Below, one piece after another: positions 1 through 9,293 of a DNA stretch of 16,731 nucleotides. The stretch covers positions 1 through 16,731 of the forward strand of contig JANBPT010001002.1 of the NCBI GenBank assembly GCA_027575765.1, written 5' to 3'. The DNA comes from Tieghemiomyces parasiticus. Taxonomy: Eukaryota > Kickxellomycota > Dimargaritomycetes > Dimargaritales > Dimargaritaceae. Position numbers and translations under genes: made by a program. Positions within the stretch are counted from its first letter, which is position 1. Every line of letters begins with the position of its first letter. The notes beneath the pieces are model-generated. The model was not told the origin of the DNA. It saw only the letters and a program-made list of their open reading frames with translations, and searched no databases.

Positions 1-2684
1 CCGAGCTGTCAATCCTGAAGGCAGGCTTCTGGTTGTGGGACTTGCCAGGCCTCTTTGTGCATATTTTTTCTTTTTTTTACAGTTCGGTGGATCGGATTCC
101 CTCTACCTAGTGGCCTATAGATTGACTGATATGGCCGCGAGGGCTGCGTTGCTTTCCCCGTTCTCTTAATATCGACTTCACGTTCACGTGATTATTTATC
201 GACCATTGCCGTGGCCCATTTATCAGTTTGGGATGTCGATTCTCTGACTGCTCAATGTACCAAAGACTAAAGCTGCAATTACAGAAGGCCTGGTTTAGGC
301 ATATTAGCCAGGCTAAAGAGTATTACAGTCTCGATCAGAAGCGCAGCGATTATTTTTTTACGATATCCGTCCCATAAAGTTACAATAATTAGAGTACTTA
401 TTGTACAATATTCAGGATATCCCTCATTTCATCGGCCGTTCGCTGGGTATACGGTTTTAACTTGAATAGCAGGAAGGTGGCAACAAGAAAACAGCTTTCT
501 ACTGGGAGGATGTATGCGGAGTAAATATTAAATAATTATGCTTGAAAAAACTATGGTCCGTTGAACGCTTCTTAGTAGAAAAATATGAATGTCTATTGTC
601 ATAGCTTCTAAAGTCGGGTTGGTGTGAAGAACTTATTCCTAAAAGAGGATATCGTGAGGTAAATGTTATTAGCGAGGCTTGGTAGTGGCAGATCTTCGTT
701 TTTATTATCAAACGTGTGCGTTGCCAACCCACTTGGTCGCGGTATTACGGGTACCTGTCGTTAATGAACAATGTGGTGCTTTCCATCCCGCACATGGAGT
801 GGAATTACCAGGTTAAATGTCAATCCGTCGCCCCCTATGATATCTTGCTGATTCGTCATTGGAATCAGTCGGTAGTCATTGGGCTACTACATACCTGTCC
901 TATCCTGTGGAGAATGTGCAACTATCACAGGCGGGGGAACAACGTAAGGGCGTAAGTTTAGCAGTGAAGTCTCGTGGTCGAGGTCAATAGACTTATATAT
1001 TGCTGCCCAACCCCGGAAAGCCTACATGTAGCCAACTGTTTAGGGTGGTTAGTTTTGCAGTGTATAAATCTTTAAGCTATTATCGAGAATCCCCTGGGCA
1101 GCACTGGCGGTGGCCTTCTCAGACTATCGAGTATGACGCTATTTAGTACAACATATAAAATAAGAAAAAGGCTTTCATACAAGGGTACTCTGATGTCCTA
1201 TAATCGTTGTAGCGCACTGCCATATAATATTTCATACGCCTGTAGCCTAATTGGGAGCCCGGTCATGTAAGTCGTCTGTCTTCTTGCCCATTTTTAAGCT
1301 CTAGGTGCCATTCGTACCCACGATCATGTGGATGCGTTCACGCTTCTTCGACTTTGTACGCTCTTCGGTCGGTTTCTGTCAGTAAAATCATCGTAATCAT
1401 CGTTCAGACCCATTATTAAGTTGATGGGATTGACCTCTACTCACACACATATACTTAATTCTTGACTGAGAATGTCAGATAGTGAATTAGCGCTGCACTA
1501 GTTGGTCAACGACGGATTGTCAGGGTTGCCATCTTTGCCCCAATACCCCGAACTGCCACTAGCATCCCTCCACTTTCGTTGACTGCTATTCTTGTTCATT
1601 TTCAACGTATCGCATCGCTGGGAGGCTCTGAACCGACGTACTCATGCACGCCAAAGCGCACTAGGACGCTAAGGTTTGATCAGGGCCATTATACGTATTC
1701 TTTCCTGGGAACTTTTGGCCATTGGGTGCATTGTTGAGGTAGGATGAGGGTAATAAGGCAGCTCACGATATGACACACGTATACCACGTTTACTGACAGC
1801 CCGGTAGGAAGTGGGCCGTTAAATCTAAGTCTTGCTCTTGCGTATATTGGGTGTTTGATACATGCGCGGCCCTACCTATCATCAGACGAATGGTTAGCTA
1901 TCTGGCGCCGTTCTTTTCTTTCCTCAGTAGTGTTACTGGGCATTTGCATGCCACCTGTTTTGAAGCCCTGGCAATTTCCCATGCCTAGGATCACGCGGGT
2001 ATATGAATGATGAGAGGTGAGTAAACAATAATAACTAAGTCCTCACAGGACCAGCATATTCCCACCCGTCGCTTTGAGGCTAGTTTAGTCGCCTTGGCCG
2101 CTCACAGATATCTTTGTCACTCAACAGGGTCGCAAGTTGCAGAAAGCGTACGAACAGGCGGCATACCACTCACATACCCTACAATCTCCGTATAGGAACC
2201 ACGCCAGAATTTGCATAGGCTATAGTGTCGACCTCCAGAACGGATGTATGTCGGCCGACTAGGCTACTTATGCATGGTGTACGAACCCTCCCTCTTCACC
2301 TCTCCTCACAGGATGAATCACATTATCAGGTATGGCATCCAGGGCCCCGTCACTTCAACAGCTTAAACATTGTGGAGGGTGTTACACATGCGTATAAAAC
2401 CCGACATCGGTCCCAACTGGTACCTACTTTTAATTCTAGTGACTGCGCACTCATCTTCACTCGCCCCTCCCCTGCCCTGGTGTTATACCCATGTGTTTTA
2501 TTTAAATACGCTATCCACCTATTTAGCACAACCGCCTGATTATTTCTATGGTCTCGGCCTGTCTGTATTTATCGTGTCTAGTGACGCTCCTGTCTTCTCG
2601 TTTAGCCGTGTAGTTCAGGCACTCTATTCGACAGTAACACTTCGTGTTCTATGTTTTTGAGCCGTGTGTCGTGATCTCTGTATC
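1..2684. other. Gene-poor, less GC-rich stretch with no recognised gene
   Basis: No protein family, RNA gene or mobile element could be recognised on either strand. Open frames are short (under about 105 codons), dense in stops in every frame, and lack the high third-position GC seen in the genes to the right. The longest Met-started frames (minus 499-732, plus 716-955, plus 2225-2539) translate to sequences without domains, hydrophobic patterning or low-complexity bias. No tRNA B-box (GGTTCGANNCC) or long direct repeat was seen by eye. It may be a large intergenic spacer or a decayed element. The 3' part probably includes the promoter of the gene at 2685. Confidence 0.6.
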
Positions 2685-3335
2685 ATGTCGTGGAACCGTC
2701 CATACCGCATCGAGCGCCCGGACGATGGACAGCCATCACACGAACAGACGAGTCCTCTGGTAATTCCGATATCAGGCGACTATGACGATGACGACCCTGC
2801 CATGGCACCACAGCCACAGCATTATATGCTTCCGGAAAATTATAACCGAGTCCCCTCGTTCGATGACCCTAGCCAGTGGCACTCGGTGCGTTATGGCCCG
2901 ATCGACGATATGGAGACCGATCCCCCTGGCCTCATCTTTTCGGGACCCATCCACCGGCCAATACCTGATTCGGTGGCGCCGTCACTCAATCCGTACAGTG
3001 GTCCCCAACGCCGTCGACGGTCAGATTCAACCAGCGAACCTTCCGACCCTACCGATCACGAAACGGTGAGAAAGCGGTTCGCAGTCTGGCGAAGAGGCGT
3101 GCGTGCCGCAACAGCAAGGGTGTTTAGTGGTGAGGTTGTTGATTATGGTCGTTAACTAACTTGTGCCCTTGTATCCAAATATGTTGCTTACCGGTGTGTC
3201 CTTACAGTCCCAACCGCCTCTGTTGAACACGTCAATACCGATACAATGGATCCAGACTCAGCCGCCGGACCCGAACCAGAATCCGGCCCAACGGCCCCGG
3301 TACTTTTGACTCATGCCTGTTTGTCCGACCCTTAA
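2685..3335 (+). CDS. Unrecognised hydrophilic, probably disordered protein; 3' exon ambiguous
   Basis: I do not recognise this protein. The first ATG, MSWNRPYRIERPDD, opens a frame rich in Pro, Asp, Ser and Arg, with an acidic DYDDDD run, an RRRR cluster near residues 106-109 (a possible nuclear signal) and no membrane segment. It suggests an intrinsically disordered protein. Unspliced, it stops at 3155 (156 aa). Two spliced models share the acceptor TTACAG ending at 3207 and the branch-like CTAAC at 3156-3160. Model A uses donor GTGAGA at 3066 (phase 0, 142-nt intron) and ends at 3309 in a Gln/Pro-rich tail (160 aa). Model B uses donor GTGAGG at 3130 (phase 1, 78-nt intron) and ends at 3335 (190 aa), keeping a basic amphipathic stretch, VRKRFAVWRRGVRAATARVF. 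I favour A because other introns here are 135 nt or longer, and B leaves the branch only about 30 nt from the donor. That a gene is present is moderately likely; its 3' end is uncertain. Confidence 0.45.
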
Positions 3336-3839
3336 CCTAGCGTCGCAATTATTATTTTCATTTCTAACCGCCACCGTTTGATCCAGGATCAACGTAGGCC
3401 GGTCGCTTATATCGTGTTTCTTTAGGTACCCTTTACACGCTGCGACTCCACTAGGCTTTCGAACACAGCCCAGGTGGCCAGAAAATCAAGAACTATTTAC
3501 TACAACCCAAGCCTGAAGACTATCAGCTAGTTTATCAAAATTCAAGCCAATTAGTCTGGACCATGATGACTGGGTCTTAACCACTGCGGCATCGTAAAAA
3601 AAAAGAAAAGTTTTTGGTTGCCTTTGCCTATTACAGCAGCGCCCAGTGGTTCGACACATTACATATTAGCGACGCCACGGAATCGACCAGCCCAAGAGGA
3701 ATCATACCGAGTAACTCATTTCAGGGTGCGTCACCCCCCAGTGGCAGCTCTCATTTCTACTTTTACGACTTTTCCTCGCAGTACATTCGCCCTCACTCTT
3801 TGAATAACACTCTAGAACCCTCTAATTCCTCTGAGAACC
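3336..3839 (+). promoter_or_regulatory. Upstream region of the PPR gene
   Basis: This 504-bp gap before the PPR start has stops in all frames and no recognisable gene. A CCAAT pentamer lies at 3547-3551. A poly(dA:dT)-like tract occupies about 3597-3616 (eight A, G, four A, G, then a T run), a typical nucleosome-excluding promoter element in fungi. The final 60 bp before the ATG are pyrimidine-rich. Promoter function is inferred from position and these elements only. Confidence 0.4.
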
Positions 3840-6482
3840 ATGCTGGCCTACTCCGCCACCTTCCGCACGGGCTCCTCAGTGGCCGCCCACCTTCGACGGT
3901 CCAGCTTAGCCATGAGCCGGACCTGCGATGCAAGGAAAGCAACTGCCCCTGGTCTACCGTGTCAAAATATTCCTCGCCAATTGCGCCTACTCACAACCGA
4001 GGCATCGGCAAGTGCACATGAGGGAGCCAGGGCGACGGCTCCCCACGCTATCGATGCGGCCATTGACACCCTACCGCTGGGACTCGGCCTCCAAGAACTC
4101 GCAAGCCACCTTGACCAGCACCCCGAGGCCACTTCCGCTACGTTCGACGACGGCAACGAGCCCGGGTCCGAGGATGGGGTAGCTGCGGCCGATCTGGCTC
4201 TGTTCCATTCGTCCAGGTGGATTCCCAAACTTTCCGCTACCTCACCATTTGCCGGGTTGACTCTAGCGGACTCCGAGCCACTGTGGGAACGGTACCAGGC
4301 ACTGACCCGTGAGGAGCGGGCTGCCCTCACTACGACCGACTACAACTATCTACTTGTCGCTCAGAATCGTCGGCGGGGCTACCCGCCACCCCCACCCGTG
4401 CGTCAGAAGGCGGTATTCGCTGAGCTGATGGAGCGCTGTGAGAACGATAACCCAGCCGTGGCCCGCACGTTGGGACGCTTCCCCAAGCAGTGGTGGGACG
4501 CGTCCGGGCCCGCTGCTGCGGTTGCCAACGAAACAGGAGCCACAGAGCCTGCGGAGAAGGTAGAGACCAGCTCTAGCGAAGCGACTGAGGTGGTGGGACC
4601 TACTGAGACCATTGCCGACGTCGAAGTGGCCGAGGCAGAGGTTTCCTCACCACTGATCCCCGAAGAGCGCCCCGCGGCGCGGTTACGACCCACCCGTGTC
4701 AGCTTCTACCGCATGATTCATGCCCTGGTAGCTGCGCGCCAACCAGGAACGGCCGAGTACCTTCTAGCGGTCATGAGCGCCTGGGACCTGGCACCCGATC
4801 AACCCATCTTCCGCAAGCTCATGACCGGCTATTACCGTATCCGCCACGGTGGGCTGGTCAAGGCCATTCGACTCCACACGGCTATGCTTGAGTGCGGCCT
4901 CGAGACCGATGAGTGGACGTACCTGGTGCTTGTACGGGCATGCCTGGCACATGGGCAGCTGCAGAAGGCACGCAGTTTCTATGAAGAAATGGTGGCCAAA
5001 GGTTACACCCCGCCCACCGCCCTCCTGGCCGACCTGGCCATCGCCTATCTCAAGCTTGACAAGACCCGGACCGCTCAGCAGTTTATGGCCCAGATGGGGA
5101 TGCCCAAGTCGTGGGACGAAGAACAGTCAGCGTGCCGTGTGTGGACCACCATTTTCCACGTGTCGCGGCCAAAACTAGACGCCCCGCGCCTCGAGACTCT
5201 GTTCGGCCAGATGCTGCGGGTCGGCGTGTACCCGAACCGCCCTCTCCTGAGCGCCTGTGCGCTGGCACCCGGGAGGATATGCGCCCTAATGGACGAGCAC
5301 GGCGTCACCATTCAGGCACGAACATTCACGACGCTACTTTACGAGGCCCTCAAGCAGCAAGATTTCCGGCAGGCCATGCAGGTTCTGGCGTGCATGAAGG
5401 AACGCAGTGTTCCCGTGGGCACGTACTATTATAACGCCCTGATGGATGCCTTCGTCCGTACAGGCCAGACCTCGACTGCCTTACAACTCTACGACGAGAT
5501 GCTCGACCGCGACGTGCCGCCCAACGCCATCACCTTCCACGTTCTCCTGGGCGGGGTTGCGGCTGAAGGGAATCTTGATGGCGCCGCCCGGCTCCTGACC
5601 ATCATGCGGGACTACGACTGCCAGCCGGACCTGGTTATGTACAACACGCTCATCGCGCACTGTGGCCGGTTGGGCCGCGACCGTCTGGCCGCCCAGCTTT
5701 ACAAGAAACTCCTCGCTGACGGGCTGCTACCTAACGCCAAGACCCTGGAGTTCCTCCTCTCGGCTCTCAGCCGACACCGGCCCAGCTCCACTTCGCACGG
5801 TGACGGGAAGGAGTCCACAGTCGGTCTCTCGGGTGCGGTGGCCGAGGAGGCCTGGGCTTTGTATGCCGATCATGTAACCCACCAGCTGGCGCCGACCACC
5901 ACGACCTATCAGCTCCTGATCCCGCTCCTGTGCCGTGGTGACCACATTGAGCGGGCTTGGCAGGTTTGGGATACGATGCGGAGCCACGAGGTGGTGCCGA
6001 CCACGGGGGTGTGTAATTACCTCATGGTGGTTGCCGAGGAGACGAGACACACGGAACGGGTGCTCGAGGTGTGGAACGTCATGTTGGCGACCAAGATCCC
6101 ACGCGACCCCATCACGTTCAAGGCCTTTCTCACCTGCTGCCACCGCGCCCGGCTACTGAGTATGGCTCGAAGCAACCTGTACATGCTACTTCCGATATCA
6201 CCACCATCGGCAACCGTTACAAGTGGCCAGCCTAGCGAGGCCCCTAGTGGGTGGAAGGTGAGCGCGAGCAACCTGCTGCAGTTCGCCACTCTCCTGGTAG
6301 CCCACGCCGACTGGGATGGTGTGATGGAACTGATACGAAACTGGGGCCGATTCGGGGCTCTATTGGATATGCGCAGCCTCAAGATCCTGTTTGGACTCTG
6401 CCGAACCCATCCGAACCAAGCCGTGTATCTGGGCCAGGTTGCCGCTCTCGTGCGCGAGCGATATCCGGAGGCGCTGCTATAA
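3840..6482 (+). CDS. Pentatricopeptide repeat (PPR) protein, probably mitochondrial
   Basis: This is a single-exon frame of 880 residues. The N-terminus (MLAYSATFRTGSSVAAHLRR...) is rich in Arg, Ser and Ala and nearly free of acidic residues for about 28 residues, as in a mitochondrial presequence. A variable, Ala/Glu/Thr-rich region follows (about 50-285, with a PPPPP run near 182). About a dozen PPR helix-turn-helix repeats fill 287-790. Repeats starting near 494, 529, 564, 599 and 634, and near 688, 723 and 758, are spaced exactly 35 residues, with hallmark segments such as YYYNALMDAF, VMYNTLIAHC and EMLDRDVPPN. An irregular insert of about 19 residues lies between the 634 and 688 repeats. 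PPR proteins bind single-stranded organellar RNA and act in its stability, processing or translation; the target here is unknown. The start ATG (AACCATGC) is followed directly by the presequence. No orthologue among named fungal PPR proteins could be assigned by eye. Confidence 0.9.
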   Translation: MLAYSATFRTGSSVAAHLRRSSLAMSRTCDARKATAPGLPCQNIPRQLRLLTTEASASAHEGARATAPHAIDAAIDTLPLGLGLQELASHLDQHPEATSATFDDGNEPGSEDGVAAADLALFHSSRWIPKLSATSPFAGLTLADSEPLWERYQALTREERAALTTTDYNYLLVAQNRRRGYPPPPPVRQKAVFAELMERCENDNPAVARTLGRFPKQWWDASGPAAAVANETGATEPAEKVETSSSEATEVVGPTETIADVEVAEAEVSSPLIPEERPAARLRPTRVSFYRMIHALVAARQPGTAEYLLAVMSAWDLAPDQPIFRKLMTGYYRIRHGGLVKAIRLHTAMLECGLETDEWTYLVLVRACLAHGQLQKARSFYEEMVAKGYTPPTALLADLAIAYLKLDKTRTAQQFMAQMGMPKSWDEEQSACRVWTTIFHVSRPKLDAPRLETLFGQMLRVGVYPNRPLLSACALAPGRICALMDEHGVTIQARTFTTLLYEALKQQDFRQAMQVLACMKERSVPVGTYYYNALMDAFVRTGQTSTALQLYDEMLDRDVPPNAITFHVLLGGVAAEGNLDGAARLLTIMRDYDCQPDLVMYNTLIAHCGRLGRDRLAAQLYKKLLADGLLPNAKTLEFLLSALSRHRPSSTSHGDGKESTVGLSGAVAEEAWALYADHVTHQLAPTTTTYQLLIPLLCRGDHIERAWQVWDTMRSHEVVPTTGVCNYLMVVAEETRHTERVLEVWNVMLATKIPRDPITFKAFLTCCHRARLLSMARSNLYMLLPISPPSATVTSGQPSEAPSGWKVSASNLLQFATLLVAHADWDGVMELIRNWGRFGALLDMRSLKILFGLCRTHPNQAVYLGQVAALVRERYPEALL

Positions 6483-6998
6483 ATTGTTGAGGGAAATTAA
6501 ACTGGGGATGAGGTCTGGTTGTTATCCTTACCCATGCCATTATTGTAGTAACTTTGGTACGCATCAATCATAATAAGGGGGTATGCAATCGGTACTTCTG
6601 GGACTCGGCCATGTAACCCACGTACCTCAGGGCCGTGCGCAGTGCTGCGTATCTGGTGAGGTCCTGAAATCCTGATATTCCCCTAATTCTCGGACTTCTC
6701 AATTACCACCCCGTCACCACGTTATATTTTTTCCTTGGGGGGAGGGAAGGAGGGATTCCCCAAACCCCGCCCCCACCTGATACTCCGAGCTTCACATTTG
6801 GTCCTCATCGCAGCTGCTCTCCCTACCATCACAATTCCTCTTATTACTGGGGACATCTCTCTTTCTTGTCAACCGATTCATTGTTCGTGTGTACCTAGCT
6901 CGTCATCCAACCCTGTCATCTACGACGACGACCGCGCATAACCGGACGCCGGCTCTGAATTGTCGCGCCACTGCTTCCCTGCACCCAATACACCAGCC
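6483..6998. promoter_or_regulatory. PPR 3' region and KSH1 promoter/leader
   Basis: This 516-bp stretch has no recognisable gene. The first 100 bp are AT-rich, with AATTAAAC and ATAATAAGG elements that could help form the PPR mRNA 3' end. From about 6735 it carries a GGGGGGAGGGAAGGAGGG purine block, then a C/T-rich, ATG-poor stretch up to the KSH1 start that would suit a promoter and 5' leader. The assignment is positional. Confidence 0.35.
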
Positions 6999-7490
6999 AT
7001 GTCGGCCCTCTTTAACTTCCAGAGTCTCCTGCTGGTCATCCTGTTGCTCATTTGTACCTGCACTTACGTGCGGGGCCAATTTCCGTACATTGTGGACCGT
7101 AACAAGCAAGGGTGAGTCGTTTGCATACCAGACGCTTTATACCGGGCCTCATTGAGAGAGCACCGTATTTACAAGACTGCAGTCCCTGTGGCTGGGTCAG
7201 ACGAACCTGTACTAACCGACCAGGCACGGTGCTCCTCGTCCTTAATTTTACACAGATTCCTTGGTCTCTTCTGGAAAGCCGCTAGGATAGGTAAGTCAGC
7301 CATATCCCCTCTAATGGACACCGTGTCTTGGTAGTCCAACGCTGGGCTAGCGCGTGCGACCACACTGGACATCAATATATCACTCACATTACCCGTCGCC
7401 CCTACTACATCGTTAATCTATCCAGGCGAACGGCTGAGTCCCTACGTGTCCCTCGCGTGCATTGTCATGGCCGTGAGTCAGATTTATTAA
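6999..7490 (+). CDS. KSH1: Kish protein (Ksh1/TMEM167), three exons
   Basis: The exons are 6999-7111, 7256-7290 and 7426-7490, encoding 70 residues. The start [20 protein letters not shown], the middle [20 protein letters not shown] and the end [10 protein letters not shown] match the Kish/TMEM167 family end to end; the tail resembles yeast Ksh1 more than animal TMEM167. Family knowledge: a small two-span membrane protein of the Golgi/early secretory pathway needed for secretion and essential in yeast. Membrane segments are about residues 8-25 and 54-67. Intron 1 (7112-7255, GTGAGT, branch CTAAC 7212-7216, CACAG) is in phase 2; intron 2 (7291-7425, GTAAGT, TCCAG) is in phase 1. Both contain stops or shift the frame, so the gene is visible only when spliced. 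The middle exon is only 35 nt. An AATAAA lies 76 nt past the stop. Identification is confident because every exon junction restores family-conserved residues. Confidence 0.96.
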
Positions 7491-9293
7491 AACCGACCTG
7501 TCCAGGCTTATCTACCCTACAACCCTGCCCCCCCCCATCGGCCTGGCTAGCCATCTCTGTAAAGCAATAAACCCCAAACATCTGAGATGTACACTTTGGC
7601 GTTGAATATCCGAGGCCCGGGTTGATCAGATTGGGCACAGTTTGCCTACCGGAATGCAGATTGCTTCAAAGTCTCAACTCTCACTTACTGTGGGACAGCA
7701 GATGGTATTATACTATTATTTGTAAACGAGTTTGCGCCGTGCGATGATGGATATCACGCCACCAGGGTGTAGTATTTGCGGCACATGTCCCGTGAATTAG
7801 CGTTTCGACGAAGGAAAGTTGTGCGTTTAATAAGCTAAGCCGTTTGCAAGTGCGTTTACATCGATGAACATATGGCAAAGTGGGAAATGTTGGCAGAATG
7901 GTCAAAGCTCGAGCCTATTAGTACGTGGTCTCACAGCAGGCAGCAGTTATTCTGTCCATTTCTTAGATGAGGCTTCTCTGCCCAGCCGATCCACCTTTAG
8001 GGTTCCTCCCCTCCACTACATCAAATGGACAGTGGTCCAAGTAGCTTACTATTGTCATAGCTTAGCCCTGCGATAACAGGACCGGATAGTTCTTTATAGA
8101 CCTGGTGGGTAACAGCCTTTATGCAAGCTCTACACCCACAGATTCTGGTCAGCAGTAGTAGTGGCCTTGCACTTTGCAGCCTTGGCAGGTGCAAGACCAT
8201 CACAACCACCATCATCCTGGGACTTTTCATGCTGGAACCACTCTGGAACCTCACCATTGGCTCGGAGGCTCAAGAGGATGGTGGTGTAGTAAATACACGG
8301 GGGTTGAGAATACGATAGAAAAGTAAAGGGTTAGAGAGCAGTCTCTCGTTTATTGAGGCGGCCAGTAGACAGATACTATGTATCCATGTCGGCCTTGACT
8401 TCCAACAGTTGATGCGAAGTGGCAGCAGCGATGAATACATCATAGGAAAAGCAGCAGGGAAAAACACAACATGAAGGAGACGAGAGGTCACTGAAGCATG
8501 CTATCCTAAGAACGACTCATCGTAGGATAATGCATCAAACGGTGCAGGCGACTTCGATGGACTCGTCTTAGCGTGGCCGTTCCGAATCCAAGGGAGAGGT
8601 CACTGTTGAGGCTGCGATCATAAGTTGGCGGTTATTCCGACCACAATAATCAGCAATGGTGGAGAATAATAACCCCCATCAGTTATCAGCCCAGTCACAA
8701 GTGGCATTGACCTCGGCTGGTATGGCAAGTAGAGTCTACCTGGCACTGTCGGTGCAGCTCGAGGACTTGGTGACATCAACAGCCACAGGCGCAACGCAGG
8801 ACTCACTAGCTCCAGCACAAAATGCGACGACGCATACTGGCTGGCCACAGCCCGTGCAAACAACGCGTCACCCAAGATGCACAGTTGGCGAGTGGGTAGC
8901 CCGAAATTCTCATCTCAGCAGGCGTAAAAATAAATCTGTTACTATGTGAACACCTCTGCAAACTTCAGTAGATACGCGGTTAGCGGCGTTCGACAGCCTA
9001 CGGCCGGGCCAAGCCGATTATCCACCCACAATCCGTCGCCGTACTACCGTCGTCGGAGACCCTGTCCTTGCCCAGTACTCGTGCGGCACCCTCAGCAGGG
9101 AGGCAGCGAAGCTCACGGCTGAACTTCTGCAGCCCATGAGGACAACCCTGATCTCGCTCACAAACTGACCTGAGCGCCTTGTATTTATTACTCTGACTCC
9201 CATTCGCCTCCGGACACGACATCACGCACTTATCCAACCCATCGGCAGCTCCCCCGCCCTCATCCGACTGGTTCGCGTCCCCATCCGGCCGCC
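7491..9293. other. 1.8-kb interval without a convincing gene; weak coding-like fragments
   Basis: Nothing here could be assigned to a family. Several short frames look mildly protein-like but lack a consistent gene model. Plus 7864-8076 (MNIWQSGKCWQNG...) has a GLTAGSSYSVHF...STFRVPP segment reminiscent of secreted beta-sandwich domains. Plus about 8144-8290 reads FWSAVVVALHFAALAGARPS, signal-peptide-like but with no in-frame ATG. Minus about 8853-8725 is Cys-rich (VCTGCGQPVCVVAFCAGASE) but bounded by stops. These may be remnants of secreted-protein genes or chance. The last 350 bp before 9294 are C-rich and presumably contain the ALG11 promoter and leader. Confidence 0.45.
7566..7571 (+). 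terminator. Polyadenylation signal AATAAA after KSH1
   Basis: A canonical AATAAA lies 76 nt after the KSH1 stop codon, in the right place and orientation for the 3' end of its mRNA. No other canonical signal is that well placed for this gene. Confidence 0.6.

Noticed and set aside
499..955. Short open frames on both strands in the left spacer
   Set aside because: They have random-looking composition, no domain and mutual overlap, with lengths expected by chance.
3300..3388. A further intron in the 2685 gene (donor GTACTT, acceptor CCAG)
   Set aside because: The donor is far from the GTRAGT consensus of every confident intron here, although a CTAAC lies in range.
3639..3665. GGTTCGACAC as a possible tRNA T-loop
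   Set aside because: It does not match the B-box ending, and no paired acceptor, D or anticodon arms were found around it.
8998..9237. 79-codon minus-strand frame upstream of ALG11
   Set aside because: It overlaps another minus frame and a plus frame of similar length, is not recognisable, and lies where the ALG11 promoter and leader should be.
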